64,000 nt of DNA from Cytobacillus oceanisediminis (GTDB lineage Bacteria; Bacillota; Bacilli; Bacillales; Cytobacillaceae), in the NCBI RefSeq assembly GCF_022811925.1, contig NZ_CP065511.1, forward strand, positions 861,501-925,500, in the 5' to 3' direction. A program made the translations under genes and the position numbers. The notes under the pieces are model-generated. The model was not told the origin of the DNA. It did no database searches and was given only the letters and a program-made list of their open reading frames with translations. This document shows, piece by piece, positions 17,532 to 26,372 of this stretch. Each line of letters begins with the position of its first letter. Within the stretch, counting starts at the first letter, position 1.

Positions 17532-18341
17532 ATGAAAAAGCGTTACCTGTTATTTTTTTCGTTAACGGTCCTTTTTTTATCATTGGCTGGATGTTCAAAT
17601 AATGACCAAACTAAAAATTCAGGAGAGGAGAAGCAAGAAGGAACCAAAGAGAAAGTGGAATTGACTATCTCGGCAGCAGCAAGCCTGCAGGATGCCTTAA
17701 CGGATATTGAAGCAAGCTTCGAAAAAGAGCATCCGAATGTGCTGGTAAACTTTAACTTTGGAGCTTCAGGCTCACTTCAGCAGCAAATTTCCCAGGGAGC
17801 ACCCGTTGATCTTTTCTTTTCAGCTGCAGAGGATAAATTTGATAAATTAGTACAGGACGGGCTTATTGAAGAAAAGAATGGAATTGATTTAGTTGGAAAT
17901 GAACTTGTTCTGGTGGTGCCTAAAGAATCAGCAATGGGAATTAAATCGTTTAATGATCTTGCTGAAGCAGATAAAGTGTCTATCGGCACTCCAGAGTCTG
18001 TTCCTGCAGGGAAATATGCGAAGGAGTCTTTAGAAAATACGGGTATTTGGAAAAACATGGAACAAAAAGTGGTGTATGCCAAAGATGTTCGGCAAGTGCT
18101 TACATATGTAGAGACAAATAATGTGGATGCTGGAATTGTTTATAAAACGGATGCATTAATATCTGAAAAAGTTAACATTGTGGACACGGCAGATGAAAAC
18201 ACTCACGATGCCATTATTTATCCTTTGGGTGTGGTTAAAGATACAAGCCATCCAGAGGAAGCCAAGTTATTCTATGATTATCTTCAAAATGAAAAATCAA
18301 TGAGTATTTTTGAAGAGTATGGGTTTAAAGGCCTTAAATAA
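17532..18341 (+). CDS. modA: Molybdate ABC transporter substrate-binding lipoprotein
   Basis: 269 residues. Lipoprotein signal with lipobox LAGC at about residues 18-21, then a periplasmic-binding fold. ModA signatures: TISAAASLQDALTDIE, VNFNFGASGSLQQQI, GAPVDLFFSAAEDK, and VETNNVDAGIVYKTDAL near the C-terminus. Binds molybdate or tungstate at the outer face of the membrane. The usual modB partner is absent as an intact gene; a broken piece of it lies directly downstream. Strong start, GGAAAGGGAG upstream. Confidence 0.93.
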   Translation: MKKRYLLFFSLTVLFLSLAGCSNNDQTKNSGEEKQEGTKEKVELTISAAASLQDALTDIEASFEKEHPNVLVNFNFGASGSLQQQISQGAPVDLFFSAAEDKFDKLVQDGLIEEKNGIDLVGNELVLVVPKESAMGIKSFNDLAEADKVSIGTPESVPAGKYAKESLENTGIWKNMEQKVVYAKDVRQVLTYVETNNVDAGIVYKTDALISEKVNIVDTADENTHDAIIYPLGVVKDTSHPEEAKLFYDYLQNEKSMSIFEEYGFKGLK

Positions 18342-18377
18342 GTTAAATGGCTGCTGATTTTTGTTCACCAGTCCTAA

Positions 18378-18530
18378 CGTTTGCCGGAAATATCCCAGGA
18401 AAAAACGATTCCAACAGCTATTTATGTAGCTATTGACTCAGGCAATGCCTGGTTATAGGTAGCGAGTATGATAGGAATTTCATTTATCATGCTAGTTTTT
18501 GTCCAGATGATAAAATCTTAAAAATTCATT
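18378..18530 (+). pseudogene. Remnant of molybdate ABC permease modB (3' end)
   Basis: Starting at about 18379 one frame reads TFAGNIPGK. After a small deletion the next frame reads TIPTAIYVAIDSGNAWL, then a TAG, then ASMIGISFIMLVFV. This is the conserved C-terminal region of ModB permeases (AGNIPG...TIPTAIY-VAI-SG). The frameshift and stop show decay. It lies immediately after modA, where modB belongs. Confidence 0.8.
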
Positions 18531-18540
18531 TTAAATTAGC

Positions 18541-18572
18541 TGGCATCCTTTTGCGGGATGTCTATTTTTATT
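18541..18572 (+). terminator. Probable terminator of the decayed mod operon
   Basis: GGCATCC, a 6-nt loop and GGATGTC (one G-U), followed by TATTTTTATT. Confidence 0.55.
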
Positions 18573-18623
18573 GCAAGAGAGCTGGAATTCGCACAAACAT
18601 CAGGTGACAGTTCAAAAAGAGGC

Positions 18624-18651
18624 AAAAAAAGAGCCGCCAATATTGGCAGCT
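18624..18651 (-). terminator. Terminator of the ABC transporter operon
   Basis: Read on the minus strand: AGCTGCC, a loop containing AATAT, GGCGGCT, then CTTTTTTT. It lies about 95 nt after the permease stop codon. Confidence 0.8.
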
Positions 18652-18746
18652 AAAGCTTAAAACAAGAAGCAGATTAAAATCCGCAAGGAGAAGCCATGCG
18701 GTTAGCCGATATCAAAATGACCATCCTTTGATAAACGCCAAGCAGG

Positions 18747-20390
18747 TTATTCAACAATCTGTTCCCACGTAATATTGAAAGCCAGCTTCCAAAAAATACC
18801 CAGGTAAATAATCGCTATCCCCAAATACAGATAGATTCCATATGGCAATAATGTGCTGACAAAATGAAGGCCGGCAAATAATGCCACAATCAGCATCAAT
18901 CCGAATATAATGGCACTATTGCCGTTTTGATTGTACTCATTAAAAGACTCCGAAAAGGGCAGGGCTTTCTTTAGAACCATAAAACAAATGACCGCATATA
19001 GACAGGCACTGATAAATACAGCGATAAGATCCGGCAGGATTTTTGCCCCAAATAGGAAAAGGAATAGTGCACTTAGAAGCAAGTAAACTGGCAAATATAA
19101 CTTAAAGATAAATGCCTTGATGGTACCCCTGAACACCGGCTTTAGCTGTTTGAGAGGGGCAACCCGGTAAATAAAGGCACCCTTATATTTGCCTGAATAC
19201 TTTAGAAGAATCATAATGGTCGGAATGATGATCAAGCTAAAGTAAATCGTTAAATAGGACTTGCTGTCAGATAGCTGTGCAAAATCTTCACGAAGAGTAT
19301 TCATGATAAAAATAAACGGAATCACGATGGAAAAACCCAGAGACGGATAGGCTTTCAGCTTAAAATCCCGTTCATTTCTCATCATGCTGCCGGCAAATCT
19401 GAAAACTGCTCTTTCTTCAGGTGAGCGGCAAATGATGCTGAGAAGGAATTGTCCCGCTTTACTCCGTTTCGTTTCTTTGGCTTTTCCATGATAAGCAAGC
19501 TTTTGGAGGTTTTGCTCGAAGGTGCTGGTAAATTTCATATAAATCCAGATGGACAGGATCGGAACAATGAGTCCTAATGCTGAAAAGATGAGATAAAACG
19601 GCTGGAAGGTGCCCTTCATCATCATTTCGATATTTGCCCCAAACCACATTGGAAAGATGAATACCTGCCACCACTTTGGCTGAAGCGAAACCGTTAAGTC
19701 AATTAACTCAAAAGAGCGAATAAGCAATTGATAGCCAACCATGATCATAAGGGACAGCCCAATTTGGACATAGTTGATGATATCTTTTAATTTTTCCCCA
19801 TCAAAAAATCGCAAAATCGATAAATAGATCAGGGCGGTTAAACCAACAACCAAAAGGTCAATCAGGATGATGTTTACGGCAGCTATAAGGAAAAATAAGA
19901 GGCCATTTTTAATTAGTCCCACTATCAAAGGGATTCCCGCAAGCGCAATGGTAAGGAAAGAAAGATAAATCGTAACATGCACCATTTTTGCTGTGCTGAT
20001 CGTTTTTCGGTCGACTGGCTTTGGAAACAGGATGTTACGATCACGAATATCCAATAAAACCGAAGAAAAATCGGAAATCATGGAGGTCATGACGAAAAAG
20101 GTGAAAATCCCATAAAAGAGGCTCATCTGGAAAAGGTAATTGTCCCCCATAAGCACAAATGGAATCAAAAACAGCCCAAACAATACGTAAATCCATAAAG
20201 ACTTTATGTACTGATTGTTCTTTTCTTTGTTTCCTTTTTTTGCATTCTGCGAGAAAATGGTGGGCACACGCCGTCCATCCATCGTTAGCTTTACTTGCAG
20301 GAGTGTTCTCATTATCTTGTAATCTACGCCAAAGCTGCTGAAAATCCGCTCAAAACGATCCAATAGTTTAAGAGTGCGATAGTCCTGCAT
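18747..20390 (-). CDS. ythQ: ABC transporter permease, YthQ-like
   Basis: 547 residues, integral membrane protein with about 12 hydrophobic segments in two halves and a cytosolic loop near residues 290-330. It opens with a basic soluble stretch (MQDYRTLKLLDRFERIFSS). No binding-protein partner is present and the ATPase gene is only 2 nt upstream, so the pair resembles exporters such as B. subtilis YthPQ. The transported substrate is unknown. The C-terminus ITWEQIVE is followed by a terminator. Confidence 0.8.
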   Translation of the reverse strand: MQDYRTLKLLDRFERIFSSFGVDYKIMRTLLQVKLTMDGRRVPTIFSQNAKKGNKEKNNQYIKSLWIYVLFGLFLIPFVLMGDNYLFQMSLFYGIFTFFVMTSMISDFSSVLLDIRDRNILFPKPVDRKTISTAKMVHVTIYLSFLTIALAGIPLIVGLIKNGLLFFLIAAVNIILIDLLVVGLTALIYLSILRFFDGEKLKDIINYVQIGLSLMIMVGYQLLIRSFELIDLTVSLQPKWWQVFIFPMWFGANIEMMMKGTFQPFYLIFSALGLIVPILSIWIYMKFTSTFEQNLQKLAYHGKAKETKRSKAGQFLLSIICRSPEERAVFRFAGSMMRNERDFKLKAYPSLGFSIVIPFIFIMNTLREDFAQLSDSKSYLTIYFSLIIIPTIMILLKYSGKYKGAFIYRVAPLKQLKPVFRGTIKAFIFKLYLPVYLLLSALFLFLFGAKILPDLIAVFISACLYAVICFMVLKKALPFSESFNEYNQNGNSAIIFGLMLIVALFAGLHFVSTLLPYGIYLYLGIAIIYLGIFWKLAFNITWEQIVE

Positions 20391-20392
20391 CC

Positions 20393-21175
20393 CTACATCT
20401 CCCTTACTACTGAAACAAATCTGGCACCAAGTTCCTTATGTTCACTGAATCCCGTAAGCTGGTTGAAGATCTGTTCGAGTGAACCTTCCGTATTTTGCTG
20501 CCTTAACTCTTCAAAGGTGCCATCTGCAGCAATTCTGCCGTCATGCAGGAGAATAATGCGGCTGCTTATTTTTTCGACCACATCCATAATATGAGAAGAA
20601 TAAAAGATCGTTTTTCCCTGTTCGGCAAGCTGTGCCATGATTTCTTTGAATATCATGACACTATTTGCATCCAGACCATTGATGGGTTCATCAAAAAACA
20701 GAAGTTCCGGATTATGCAGTAAGCTCGAGATAATGAGGAGCTTTTGACGCATTCCTTTTGAATAAGAAGCTATCCGGGAATGGTAGACTTCCCCTGTTCC
20801 AAATAGTTCCATCAGGCTTTTTGCCTTATCACTGGCGAGGTCCGAATCGAGACCATACAATTCGCCAACAAAGGTTAAGTATTCCTGGCCGGTCAAATTA
20901 TCGTATACATCAGCGATTTCCGGCACATATCCGATTTTTCTTTTATATTCAATATTTCCATCCGAAATATCCTGGCCAAAGATTTTGACTTGTCCTGAAT
21001 AGTCATCTTCAATGCCAAGCATGACTTTGACAGTAGTGCTTTTTCCAGCACCGTTCGGGCCAATATACCCGATGATTTCCCCGCTTTTCACCTGAAAAGA
21101 TACACCATTCAGCACGGACTTCGGACCATAGTTCTTTCTCAAATCACTAATCTCTAATATAAAGTCCTCCATCAT
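20393..21175 (-). CDS. ythP: ABC transporter ATP-binding protein, YthP-like
   Basis: 260 residues. Walker A GPNGAGKST (about 37-45), ABC signature YSKGMRQKL (about 141-149), Walker B LLFFDEP (about 160-166) and the H-loop His in YSSHIMD. This is a single nucleotide-binding domain of the CcmA/NatA type, working as a dimer with the permease encoded 2 nt downstream. GGGG ribosome site before ATGATG. First gene of a two-gene operon. Confidence 0.92.
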   Translation of the reverse strand: MMEDFILEISDLRKNYGPKSVLNGVSFQVKSGEIIGYIGPNGAGKSTTVKVMLGIEDDYSGQVKIFGQDISDGNIEYKRKIGYVPEIADVYDNLTGQEYLTFVGELYGLDSDLASDKAKSLMELFGTGEVYHSRIASYSKGMRQKLLIISSLLHNPELLFFDEPINGLDANSVMIFKEIMAQLAEQGKTIFYSSHIMDVVEKISSRIILLHDGRIAADGTFEELRQQNTEGSLEQIFNQLTGFSEHKELGARFVSVVREM

Positions 21176-21346
21176 CTTAACCCCATTTCTAAATTATTCC
21201 ATTAATTCTAGTGTAACATTAGATTTGTTGTTTGCTAAAGGGGGATTTGGGAATTCCTTTATTATTAATTGCGATGTAAAACTGAAGGTATAAGAATTCA
21301 TGGTTAATGGAGCAGGAGGTATCCTCGTAGGCTAAAAGGCCAGGTT

Positions 21347-21377
21347 AGTGGAAGCACACCATTGGCTGCTTCCACTA
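21347..21377 (-). terminator. Hairpin after the VOC gene
   Basis: Perfect 10-bp stem AGTGGAAGCA/TGCTTCCACT with a 10-nt loop, just past the stop of the minus-strand VOC gene. The T tract is weak on both strands. Confidence 0.5.
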
Positions 21378-21384
21378 TTTAAGC

Positions 21385-21795
21385 TTACAAATTGTCTTTA
21401 TGATAGGGCGAATTCATTTCTTCGCTTACTGCACTGAAGGTATTCCCATCAAGGTCAAAGAAATCAAACCCTTTCATAATCCCATAATCATGAATGTCTG
21501 TTGTTTCCACTCCATTTTGTTTCAACCGATCGTAAGCTTGCTGGATGTTATCTACTTCGAAATTATAATAGACATTTTTACTTTTCCCTTTGACGGTAAA
21601 TTCCGTTGGCTGAGGTTTTTCTACCTTTATTAAAGCAAGACCTGTGGTGTCATTCTCAAAAACATAACCCACACCATGATCAGCCCCGTTTTCCTGCCAC
21701 TCATCTACTTTCGTTAGGCCGAGGTTTACTTCATACCATTTTTTAGACCTTTCCAAGTCCGTAACCGGAATAAAAATGCTGCCTACCTTAAACAT
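21385..21795 (-). CDS. VOC family protein
   Basis: 136 residues, one glyoxalase-type module. Opening FKVGSIFIPVTDLERSKKWYEV and closing GFDFFDLDGNTFSAVSEE are the paired strands of the fold, with the metal-site Glu near the C-terminus. Divergently transcribed from the sigma-factor gene, about 90 nt apart. Substrate unknown; some relatives are antibiotic-resistance or lactoylglutathione-lyase-like proteins. Confidence 0.85.
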   Translation of the reverse strand: MFKVGSIFIPVTDLERSKKWYEVNLGLTKVDEWQENGADHGVGYVFENDTTGLALIKVEKPQPTEFTVKGKSKNVYYNFEVDNIQQAYDRLKQNGVETTDIHDYGIMKGFDFFDLDGNTFSAVSEEMNSPYHKDNL

Positions 21796-21886
21796 GCAAA
21801 GTCACACTCCTTATTTTTTGTTCCTATACAAACGAGTATAATAAAAGAAAAGTTACAAAAAAATGAAAATATTTTTCGGAGGAAAA

Positions 21887-22546
21887 ATGATTATTGAATC
21901 TTTAACTGTTGAGGAAATTTCTTTGAGGCTATATAAATATTGTTTATCCTTAACATCCTCAGAATGGCTGGCCGAGGATCTAACCCAGGAGACAATGATT
22001 AAATTGATCAAAATAAGAGAAAAAGAGCCAGACAGAGTGATTAACATAACTTTTTTGTACACCATTGCCAGAAATATATTTATTGATGAAAAGCGCAAGA
22101 AAACTGAAATGTTGGTGGACCCTCATGAGTTATTTGAGAAAAGTTGGGATTTTACGGAGTGGGACAGTTTAGTAGAAATCTTATATAGTACACTTCCACT
22201 CCGTCAGGCTATGCTAATAACGTTAAAAGATGTGTTCCAATATACTTCTGAAGAAATCGCCGCAATGCTGAGAGTCAGTAATGAATCAATTAAAACAGCC
22301 CTTCACCGAGCAAGAACTTCATTAAAGAAAAATACTTCAATAGATAATAAAAAACAGCCATACAATGACAATATAATAAATGAATTTTCATTAGCAGTTA
22401 AAAACCAGCAGCCGTTAAAGATATTTTACTATTATCGACTGCTGCAAACAGAACAGTTCAAGGTGATTACCAATAGGGAGAAGGGTTTCCATGCCATTTT
22501 TATATCAGATCCTGATGGAAATATTCTTCAGATATTATCAAGATAG
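21887..22546 (+). CDS. RNA polymerase sigma factor, ECF-like (sigma-70 family)
   Basis: 219 residues. Region 2 (about 5-70) includes SEWLAEDLTQETMIKLIK and VINITFLYTIARNIFIDEKRK. Region 4 (about 105-155) includes ALPLRQ-like LPLRQAMLITLKDVFQYTSEEIA and RVSNESIKTALHRARTSLKK. An extra C-terminal 60-70 residues end in SDPDGNILQIL. No anti-sigma gene is adjacent. ATG 21887 has GGAGG 5 nt upstream; the in-frame ATG 21863 has no site. Confidence 0.85.
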   Translation: MIIESLTVEEISLRLYKYCLSLTSSEWLAEDLTQETMIKLIKIREKEPDRVINITFLYTIARNIFIDEKRKKTEMLVDPHELFEKSWDFTEWDSLVEILYSTLPLRQAMLITLKDVFQYTSEEIAAMLRVSNESIKTALHRARTSLKKNTSIDNKKQPYNDNIINEFSLAVKNQQPLKIFYYYRLLQTEQFKVITNREKGFHAIFISDPDGNILQILSR

Positions 22547-22578
22547 TATATAGCTATAGAAGTTAAGGGGAGAAAAAA

Positions 22579-23112
22579 GTGATACCGACATTAGAGACTA
22601 AAAGATTGATGCTGAGAGAAATCTTGAAAGAAGATGCTGAGAGTATATACGCTTGTTTTTCTAATGACAATGTGACCCGTTACTATGGGCAGGAAACATT
22701 AGAAAGGATGGAACAGGCTGAAGCAATTGTTGACTTTTTTGCAAATAGCTACAGGGAGAAAAGAGGAATACGCTGGGGAATTGAACTTAAAGGGAAGAAA
22801 GGAATAATTGGGACTGTTGGCTTCAATGCATTGTCTCTCAAACATAAGCGGGCAGAAATAGGATATGAAATACATCCTGAACATTGGAGAAAAGGCTATA
22901 CTTTCGAAGCTGTATCGAAAGTTATTCAATATGGATTCGAGGAATTGGATCTAACTCGTATTGGGGCAGTTGTATTTATGGAAAATGAGGCATCTAATAA
23001 ATTACTGACTAGAGCCGGATTTCAAAAAGAGGGTATTCTAAGAGATTATATGCAGCAAAATGGAGAAGCACACGATACCTATGTATATTCAATTCTAAAA
23101 GATAATAGGTAG
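22579..23112 (+). CDS. GNAT acetyltransferase, RimJ/RimL type
   Basis: 177 residues from a GTG start with AAGGGGAG upstream. Typical opening IPTLETKRLMLREILKEDAE, the middle RAEIGYEIHPEHWRKGYTFEA (acetyl-CoA loop) and NEASNKLLTRAGFQKEGILRDY (motif B). These are hallmarks of ribosomal-protein or amine N-acetyltransferases of the RimJ/RimL group. True acceptor unknown. It lies 32 nt after the sigma-factor gene on the same strand. Confidence 0.88.
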   Translation: MIPTLETKRLMLREILKEDAESIYACFSNDNVTRYYGQETLERMEQAEAIVDFFANSYREKRGIRWGIELKGKKGIIGTVGFNALSLKHKRAEIGYEIHPEHWRKGYTFEAVSKVIQYGFEELDLTRIGAVVFMENEASNKLLTRAGFQKEGILRDYMQQNGEAHDTYVYSILKDNR

Positions 23113-23213
23113 GCTCTAAATAGGAGAATTAATGAGAAACCTTGCCGGCCAGGTGGCTTATTCAATTTGCACAGACGGGGAAGAAGAGTTTATTACATTT
23201 GAGGTGGCTTTAA

Positions 23214-23693
23214 ATGAAAACTTATGCAGTTGAGGATTTACCGAAAAATAAAATAATAGAATTCTTTAAATTGCATTGGGGAAGCCCAGAAATGGTTACC
23301 TCCAGTGGAATTTATGATTGTAGTGCACTAGATGGTATTGCTGTTGTAAATGAAGAAGACAAAATCATTGGCTTAATTACCTACATAATTAAAGATAAGG
23401 AATGCGAAATTATATCCTTAGATAGTATGGAAGAAGGTAAGGGGATAGGTACATCATTAGTTCAAGAGGTAGAAAATCATGCTATAAAGAAAAATTGTAA
23501 AATCGTTAAACTTATAACAACAAACGATAATTTATTAGCATTAAAATTTTATCAGAAACGAGGATTTATCCTGTCCAAAATTATTAATAATGCGGTTGAG
23601 AGAGCAAGAAAGGTAAAACCCGAGATACCCTTAATTGGAAATGATGGTATTCCGATCAGAGATGAAATTGAATTGATAAAGGTATTGAACTAA
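23214..23693 (+). CDS. GNAT family N-acetyltransferase
   Basis: 159 residues. Acetyl-CoA loop EEGKGIGTSLVQEVENHA (about residues 76-93) and NDNLLALKFYQKRGFILSKI (motif B) are clear. The N-terminal part (FKLHWGSPEMVTSSGIYD) resembles acetyltransferases that bind small substrates. GAGGTGG precedes ATG. Ends in a terminator. Confidence 0.87.
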   Translation: MKTYAVEDLPKNKIIEFFKLHWGSPEMVTSSGIYDCSALDGIAVVNEEDKIIGLITYIIKDKECEIISLDSMEEGKGIGTSLVQEVENHAIKKNCKIVKLITTNDNLLALKFYQKRGFILSKIINNAVERARKVKPEIPLIGNDGIPIRDEIELIKVLN

Positions 23694-23714
23694 TGGGTAC
23701 TTATGTACAAAATT

Positions 23715-23738
23715 AGCTGCTAATCGAGCAGCTTTTTT
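23715..23738 (+). terminator. Intrinsic terminator (AGCTGCT/AGCAGCT)
   Basis: Perfect 7-bp stem, 5-nt loop, then TTTTTTCTTTTT. Confidence 0.85.
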
Positions 23739-23777
23739 CTTTTTAAACTAAGTAGTTGAACGGGTATAACTAAAAAA

Positions 23778-23815
23778 TCGTAATGATTACTATTTACAAA
23801 TCGTAATCATTACGA
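23778..23815 (+). promoter_or_regulatory. Two Zur boxes upstream of adcA
   Basis: A perfect palindrome TCGTAATCATTACGA at 23801-23815 and a second, slightly degenerate copy TCGTAATGATTACTA at 23778-23792. They match the Bacillus Zur (zinc uptake repressor) consensus TCGTAATNATTACGA. They sit 33 and 56 nt before the TTG start, so zinc repression of the gene is expected. Confidence 0.92.
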
Positions 23816-23847
23816 TAAAATGTTCACTATGTAAAGGGGGAGTTACA

Positions 23848-25467
23848 TTGGTAAAAAAATTTGCAGGCTTACTTAGGTTATTTATTGTTATCTTAACGCT
23901 AGTTGCGTGTGGAGGAAAAGCTACAAACAGCACTGAAAGTGAGAGGGAACCAAAAGGATCCAGCAAAGAGTTAAAGATTTATACAACTGTATATCCTCTT
24001 CAGTTTTTTGCTGAACAAATTGCAGGAGATCAAGCTTCCGTGGAGTCTATTCTGCCATCGGGATCAGACTCGCATACATATGAACCAACCACCAGCGATA
24101 TGATAAAAATATCTGAATCTGATGCTTTTATTTATAATGGGGCAGGTTTAGAATCATATGCAAACAAAATCTCGGAAACCATTCAATCTGATGACGTTAA
24201 GATACTTGAAGCATCAAAAGGAATTAACTTGGAAAAGCATGTACATACCCATGAAGGAGAGGATGGCGGCCATGAGCATGAAGAAGAAGGCAGTCATGAG
24301 GATGAACATGCTGGACATAATCATGGGGATCAAGATCCTCACGTTTGGCTGGATCCTATTCGTTCTATTCAGCTGGCAGAGCATATAAAAGATTTATTAG
24401 TTGAATTAAAACCTGAGCAAGAAGAGATTTTTAACCAAAACTTTGAGGGGCTGAAAGGAAAGCTCGAAAACTTAGACCAGGACTTCCGTGCACAACTTGA
24501 AAATTTACCTGAAAATAAAATTATTGTATCTCATGCTGCTTATGGCTATTGGGAGAAAACCTATGGGATCGAGCAAATCGCAGTATCCGGCTTGAGCCCT
24601 GCTAACGAACCCTCACATAAAGAGGTACAAAACATCATTAAGACTGCTGAAAAGCATGGTTTGAAGCATGTATTTTTTGAACAGAATATAACTCCTAAAG
24701 TGGCAGACATAGTTAGGAAGGAAATTGATGCAGAGGCTTTACGTATACACAATTTATCGGTTTTAACAGAAGAAGATATAAAGAATAATGAGGACTACTT
24801 TACTCTCATGCAGTACAACTTAGAGGAACTGACAAAAGCTTTATCGAAACCTTCATCCGAGGGAGCTTCTGAGACAAATGAGCAGGGTGAACACGATCAC
24901 GGCCATACTCATTCACATAATGAAGAAACAGCAAAAATTTATGAAGGATATTTTGAAAACAGTCAAGTGAAGGATCGATCCTTATCCGACTGGGAAGGTG
25001 ACTGGCAGTCGGTATACCCATATCTTCAAGATGGCACCCTTGACGAAGTATTTGCTCATAAAGCAGAGCATGGGGGAGAGATGACAGCTAAAGAATATAA
25101 GGAATATTATAGTGAAGGATACCAAACAAATGTTGGACGAATTCAGATACAGGGGAATAAGGTAACGTTTTTCAAAAACGGAGAAGAATATTCTGGGGAG
25201 TATATCTACGATGGGTATGAAATTTTAACATATGATGCGGGAAATAGAGGGGTTAGATATGTATTTAAACTAGAAGCAAAAAATGAAGGTCTTCCTCAAT
25301 ATATTCAGTTTAGTGATCATAGTATCTATCCGACAGAAGCTAGTCACTATCACCTGTATTGGGGTGACGACCGAGAAAAATTACTGGATGAAGTTACCCA
25401 TTGGCCTACGTACTATCCATCTGACATGGATGGCCATGACATTGCCCTTGAAATGATGGAGCATTAA
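23848..25467 (+). CDS. adcA: Zinc ABC transporter substrate-binding lipoprotein with C-terminal ZinT domain (AdcA)
   Basis: 539 residues. Lipobox LVACGG near residue 20. ZnuA/TroA-type domain (about 45-330) has SHTYEPT (first zinc His), a His-rich loop with HTHEGEDGGHEHEEE and HNHGDQDPHVWLDP, VSHAAYGYW and FFEQNITPK. A second His-rich linker (HDHGHTHSH) leads into a ZinT/YodA domain (about 360-539) with SDWEGDWQSVYPYLQDG. This is the fused AdcA layout of Firmicutes. No permease or ATPase genes are adjacent, so those must be elsewhere. TTG start behind AAAGGGGGAG; Zur boxes upstream. Confidence 0.95.
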   Translation: MVKKFAGLLRLFIVILTLVACGGKATNSTESEREPKGSSKELKIYTTVYPLQFFAEQIAGDQASVESILPSGSDSHTYEPTTSDMIKISESDAFIYNGAGLESYANKISETIQSDDVKILEASKGINLEKHVHTHEGEDGGHEHEEEGSHEDEHAGHNHGDQDPHVWLDPIRSIQLAEHIKDLLVELKPEQEEIFNQNFEGLKGKLENLDQDFRAQLENLPENKIIVSHAAYGYWEKTYGIEQIAVSGLSPANEPSHKEVQNIIKTAEKHGLKHVFFEQNITPKVADIVRKEIDAEALRIHNLSVLTEEDIKNNEDYFTLMQYNLEELTKALSKPSSEGASETNEQGEHDHGHTHSHNEETAKIYEGYFENSQVKDRSLSDWEGDWQSVYPYLQDGTLDEVFAHKAEHGGEMTAKEYKEYYSEGYQTNVGRIQIQGNKVTFFKNGEEYSGEYIYDGYEILTYDAGNRGVRYVFKLEAKNEGLPQYIQFSDHSIYPTEASHYHLYWGDDREKLLDEVTHWPTYYPSDMDGHDIALEMMEH

Positions 25468-25772
25468 AATACGGAGCAGAACAGGAGGATGATGATTTAA
25501 GAGATTCGTTATTACAAACTAAAAGAAGAAACTGGTTCTGCAGAATATAAGATAGCAAATTAAATGAAAAATATGCTTTGAACTTCACGATGAAATCAAA
25601 AAGAAAATCTAGTATGTAAGGCAAGAAACTAGAATGTTCCCGGCTCTGATGAAAAGGCCCATTTCAACATTGCAGATAGCGGCAGTTTTTATTTTTTCTG
25701 CAATCAAGAAAAACATGATTGGATTGTGTATTGTGTATTGTGATACTTATTAGATGGTTTTTTTAGTTAAAG
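25468..25772. other. Gene-poor stretch with a possible coding remnant
   Basis: No intact gene. One plus-strand frame (about 25630-25743) reads DEKAHFNIADSGSFYFF, which looks protein-like, but it has no start and is preceded by stops. It is probably a decayed gene of unidentified family. Confidence 0.3.
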
Positions 25773-25803
25773 AAAGCCGCCTGTATAAAATACAGGCGGC
25801 TTT
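25773..25803. terminator. Bidirectional hairpin between adcA region and merR
   Basis: Perfect 13-bp stem AAAGCCGCCTGTA/TACAGGCGGCTTT. T-rich flank on the minus strand (TTTCTTT), just past the MerR-family stop codon. Confidence 0.75.
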
Positions 25804-25806
25804 CTG

Positions 25807-26217
25807 TCAGCTATTAATCTCTATTTTATCTTCCTTATGAATATCTTCCGTACCTGCTTCCAGTGCAGTCTTGTAGTATAAGCATTTATGCTCGATGACA
25901 TCCATTGTTTTTCTTAGTTCTTCCATTTGTGCTTCTACATTTGCTTTTCGCTCCAGAAACATGTCATATCTTTGCTGCAGTGTAGCATCCCCTTCAGAAC
26001 ACCAGTCTATGAAATTTTTTATTTCCTTAATAGGCATTCCGGTGGCTTTCAGGCATTCTATTACTTTTAGAGCGCTAAGGTCGGATTCTTTAAACAAGCG
26101 GTTTCCGCTGGAGGTCCGTTCTACAAAAGGCATCAGACCTTCTTTGTCGTAGTAGCGGAGGGTATATACTGTCAGATTCAATTCCTTTGCCACTTCACTG
26201 ATCGTGTATGTCTTCAT
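25807..26217 (-). CDS. MerR family regulator, AdhR-like
   Basis: 136 residues. N-terminal MerR helix-turn-helix YTISEVAKELNLTVYTLRYY with DKEGLMPFVERTSSGNRLF, then a dimerisation coiled coil (about 80-118). Resembles B. subtilis AdhR, the aldehyde-responsive activator of adhA. A cysteine is present in IDWCSEGDATL and another in KCLYYK. Divergent from the alcohol dehydrogenase gene, with an identical operator before each gene, so it probably controls both. Confidence 0.88.
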   Translation of the reverse strand: MKTYTISEVAKELNLTVYTLRYYDKEGLMPFVERTSSGNRLFKESDLSALKVIECLKATGMPIKEIKNFIDWCSEGDATLQQRYDMFLERKANVEAQMEELRKTMDVIEHKCLYYKTALEAGTEDIHKEDKIEINS

Positions 26218-26244
26218 TATTTATCTCCTATTCTTATAGATATA

Positions 26245-26264
26245 GACCTAGAGTTAACTATAAG
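26245..26264. promoter_or_regulatory. MerR-type operator in front of the merR gene
   Basis: GACCTAGAGTTAACTATAAG, identical to the copy at 26344-26363. Lies about 28 nt upstream of the regulator's start codon; suggests autoregulation. Confidence 0.75.
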
Positions 26265-26341
26265 GTATGAGGTGAGATTATCATGGTATTTTATAAATGT
26301 CAAAGTCACTTTATTGGGATTAAAAAAATTAAATTTATCAC

Positions 26342-26372
26342 TTGACCTAGAGTTAACTATAAGCCTTAACAT
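26342..26372 (+). promoter_or_regulatory. MerR-regulated promoter of adhA (19-nt spacer)
   Basis: -35 TTGACC (26342-26347), a 19-nt spacer holding the TAGAGTTAACTATA dyad, and -10 TAACAT (26367-26372). The over-long spacer with the operator inside it is the classic MerR activation geometry. Confidence 0.85.

Noticed and set aside
23132..23233. 33-codon frame with AGGAG site between two GNAT genes
   Set aside because: Overlaps the start of the following GNAT gene in another frame and shows no recognisable pattern; kept out as a likely chance frame.
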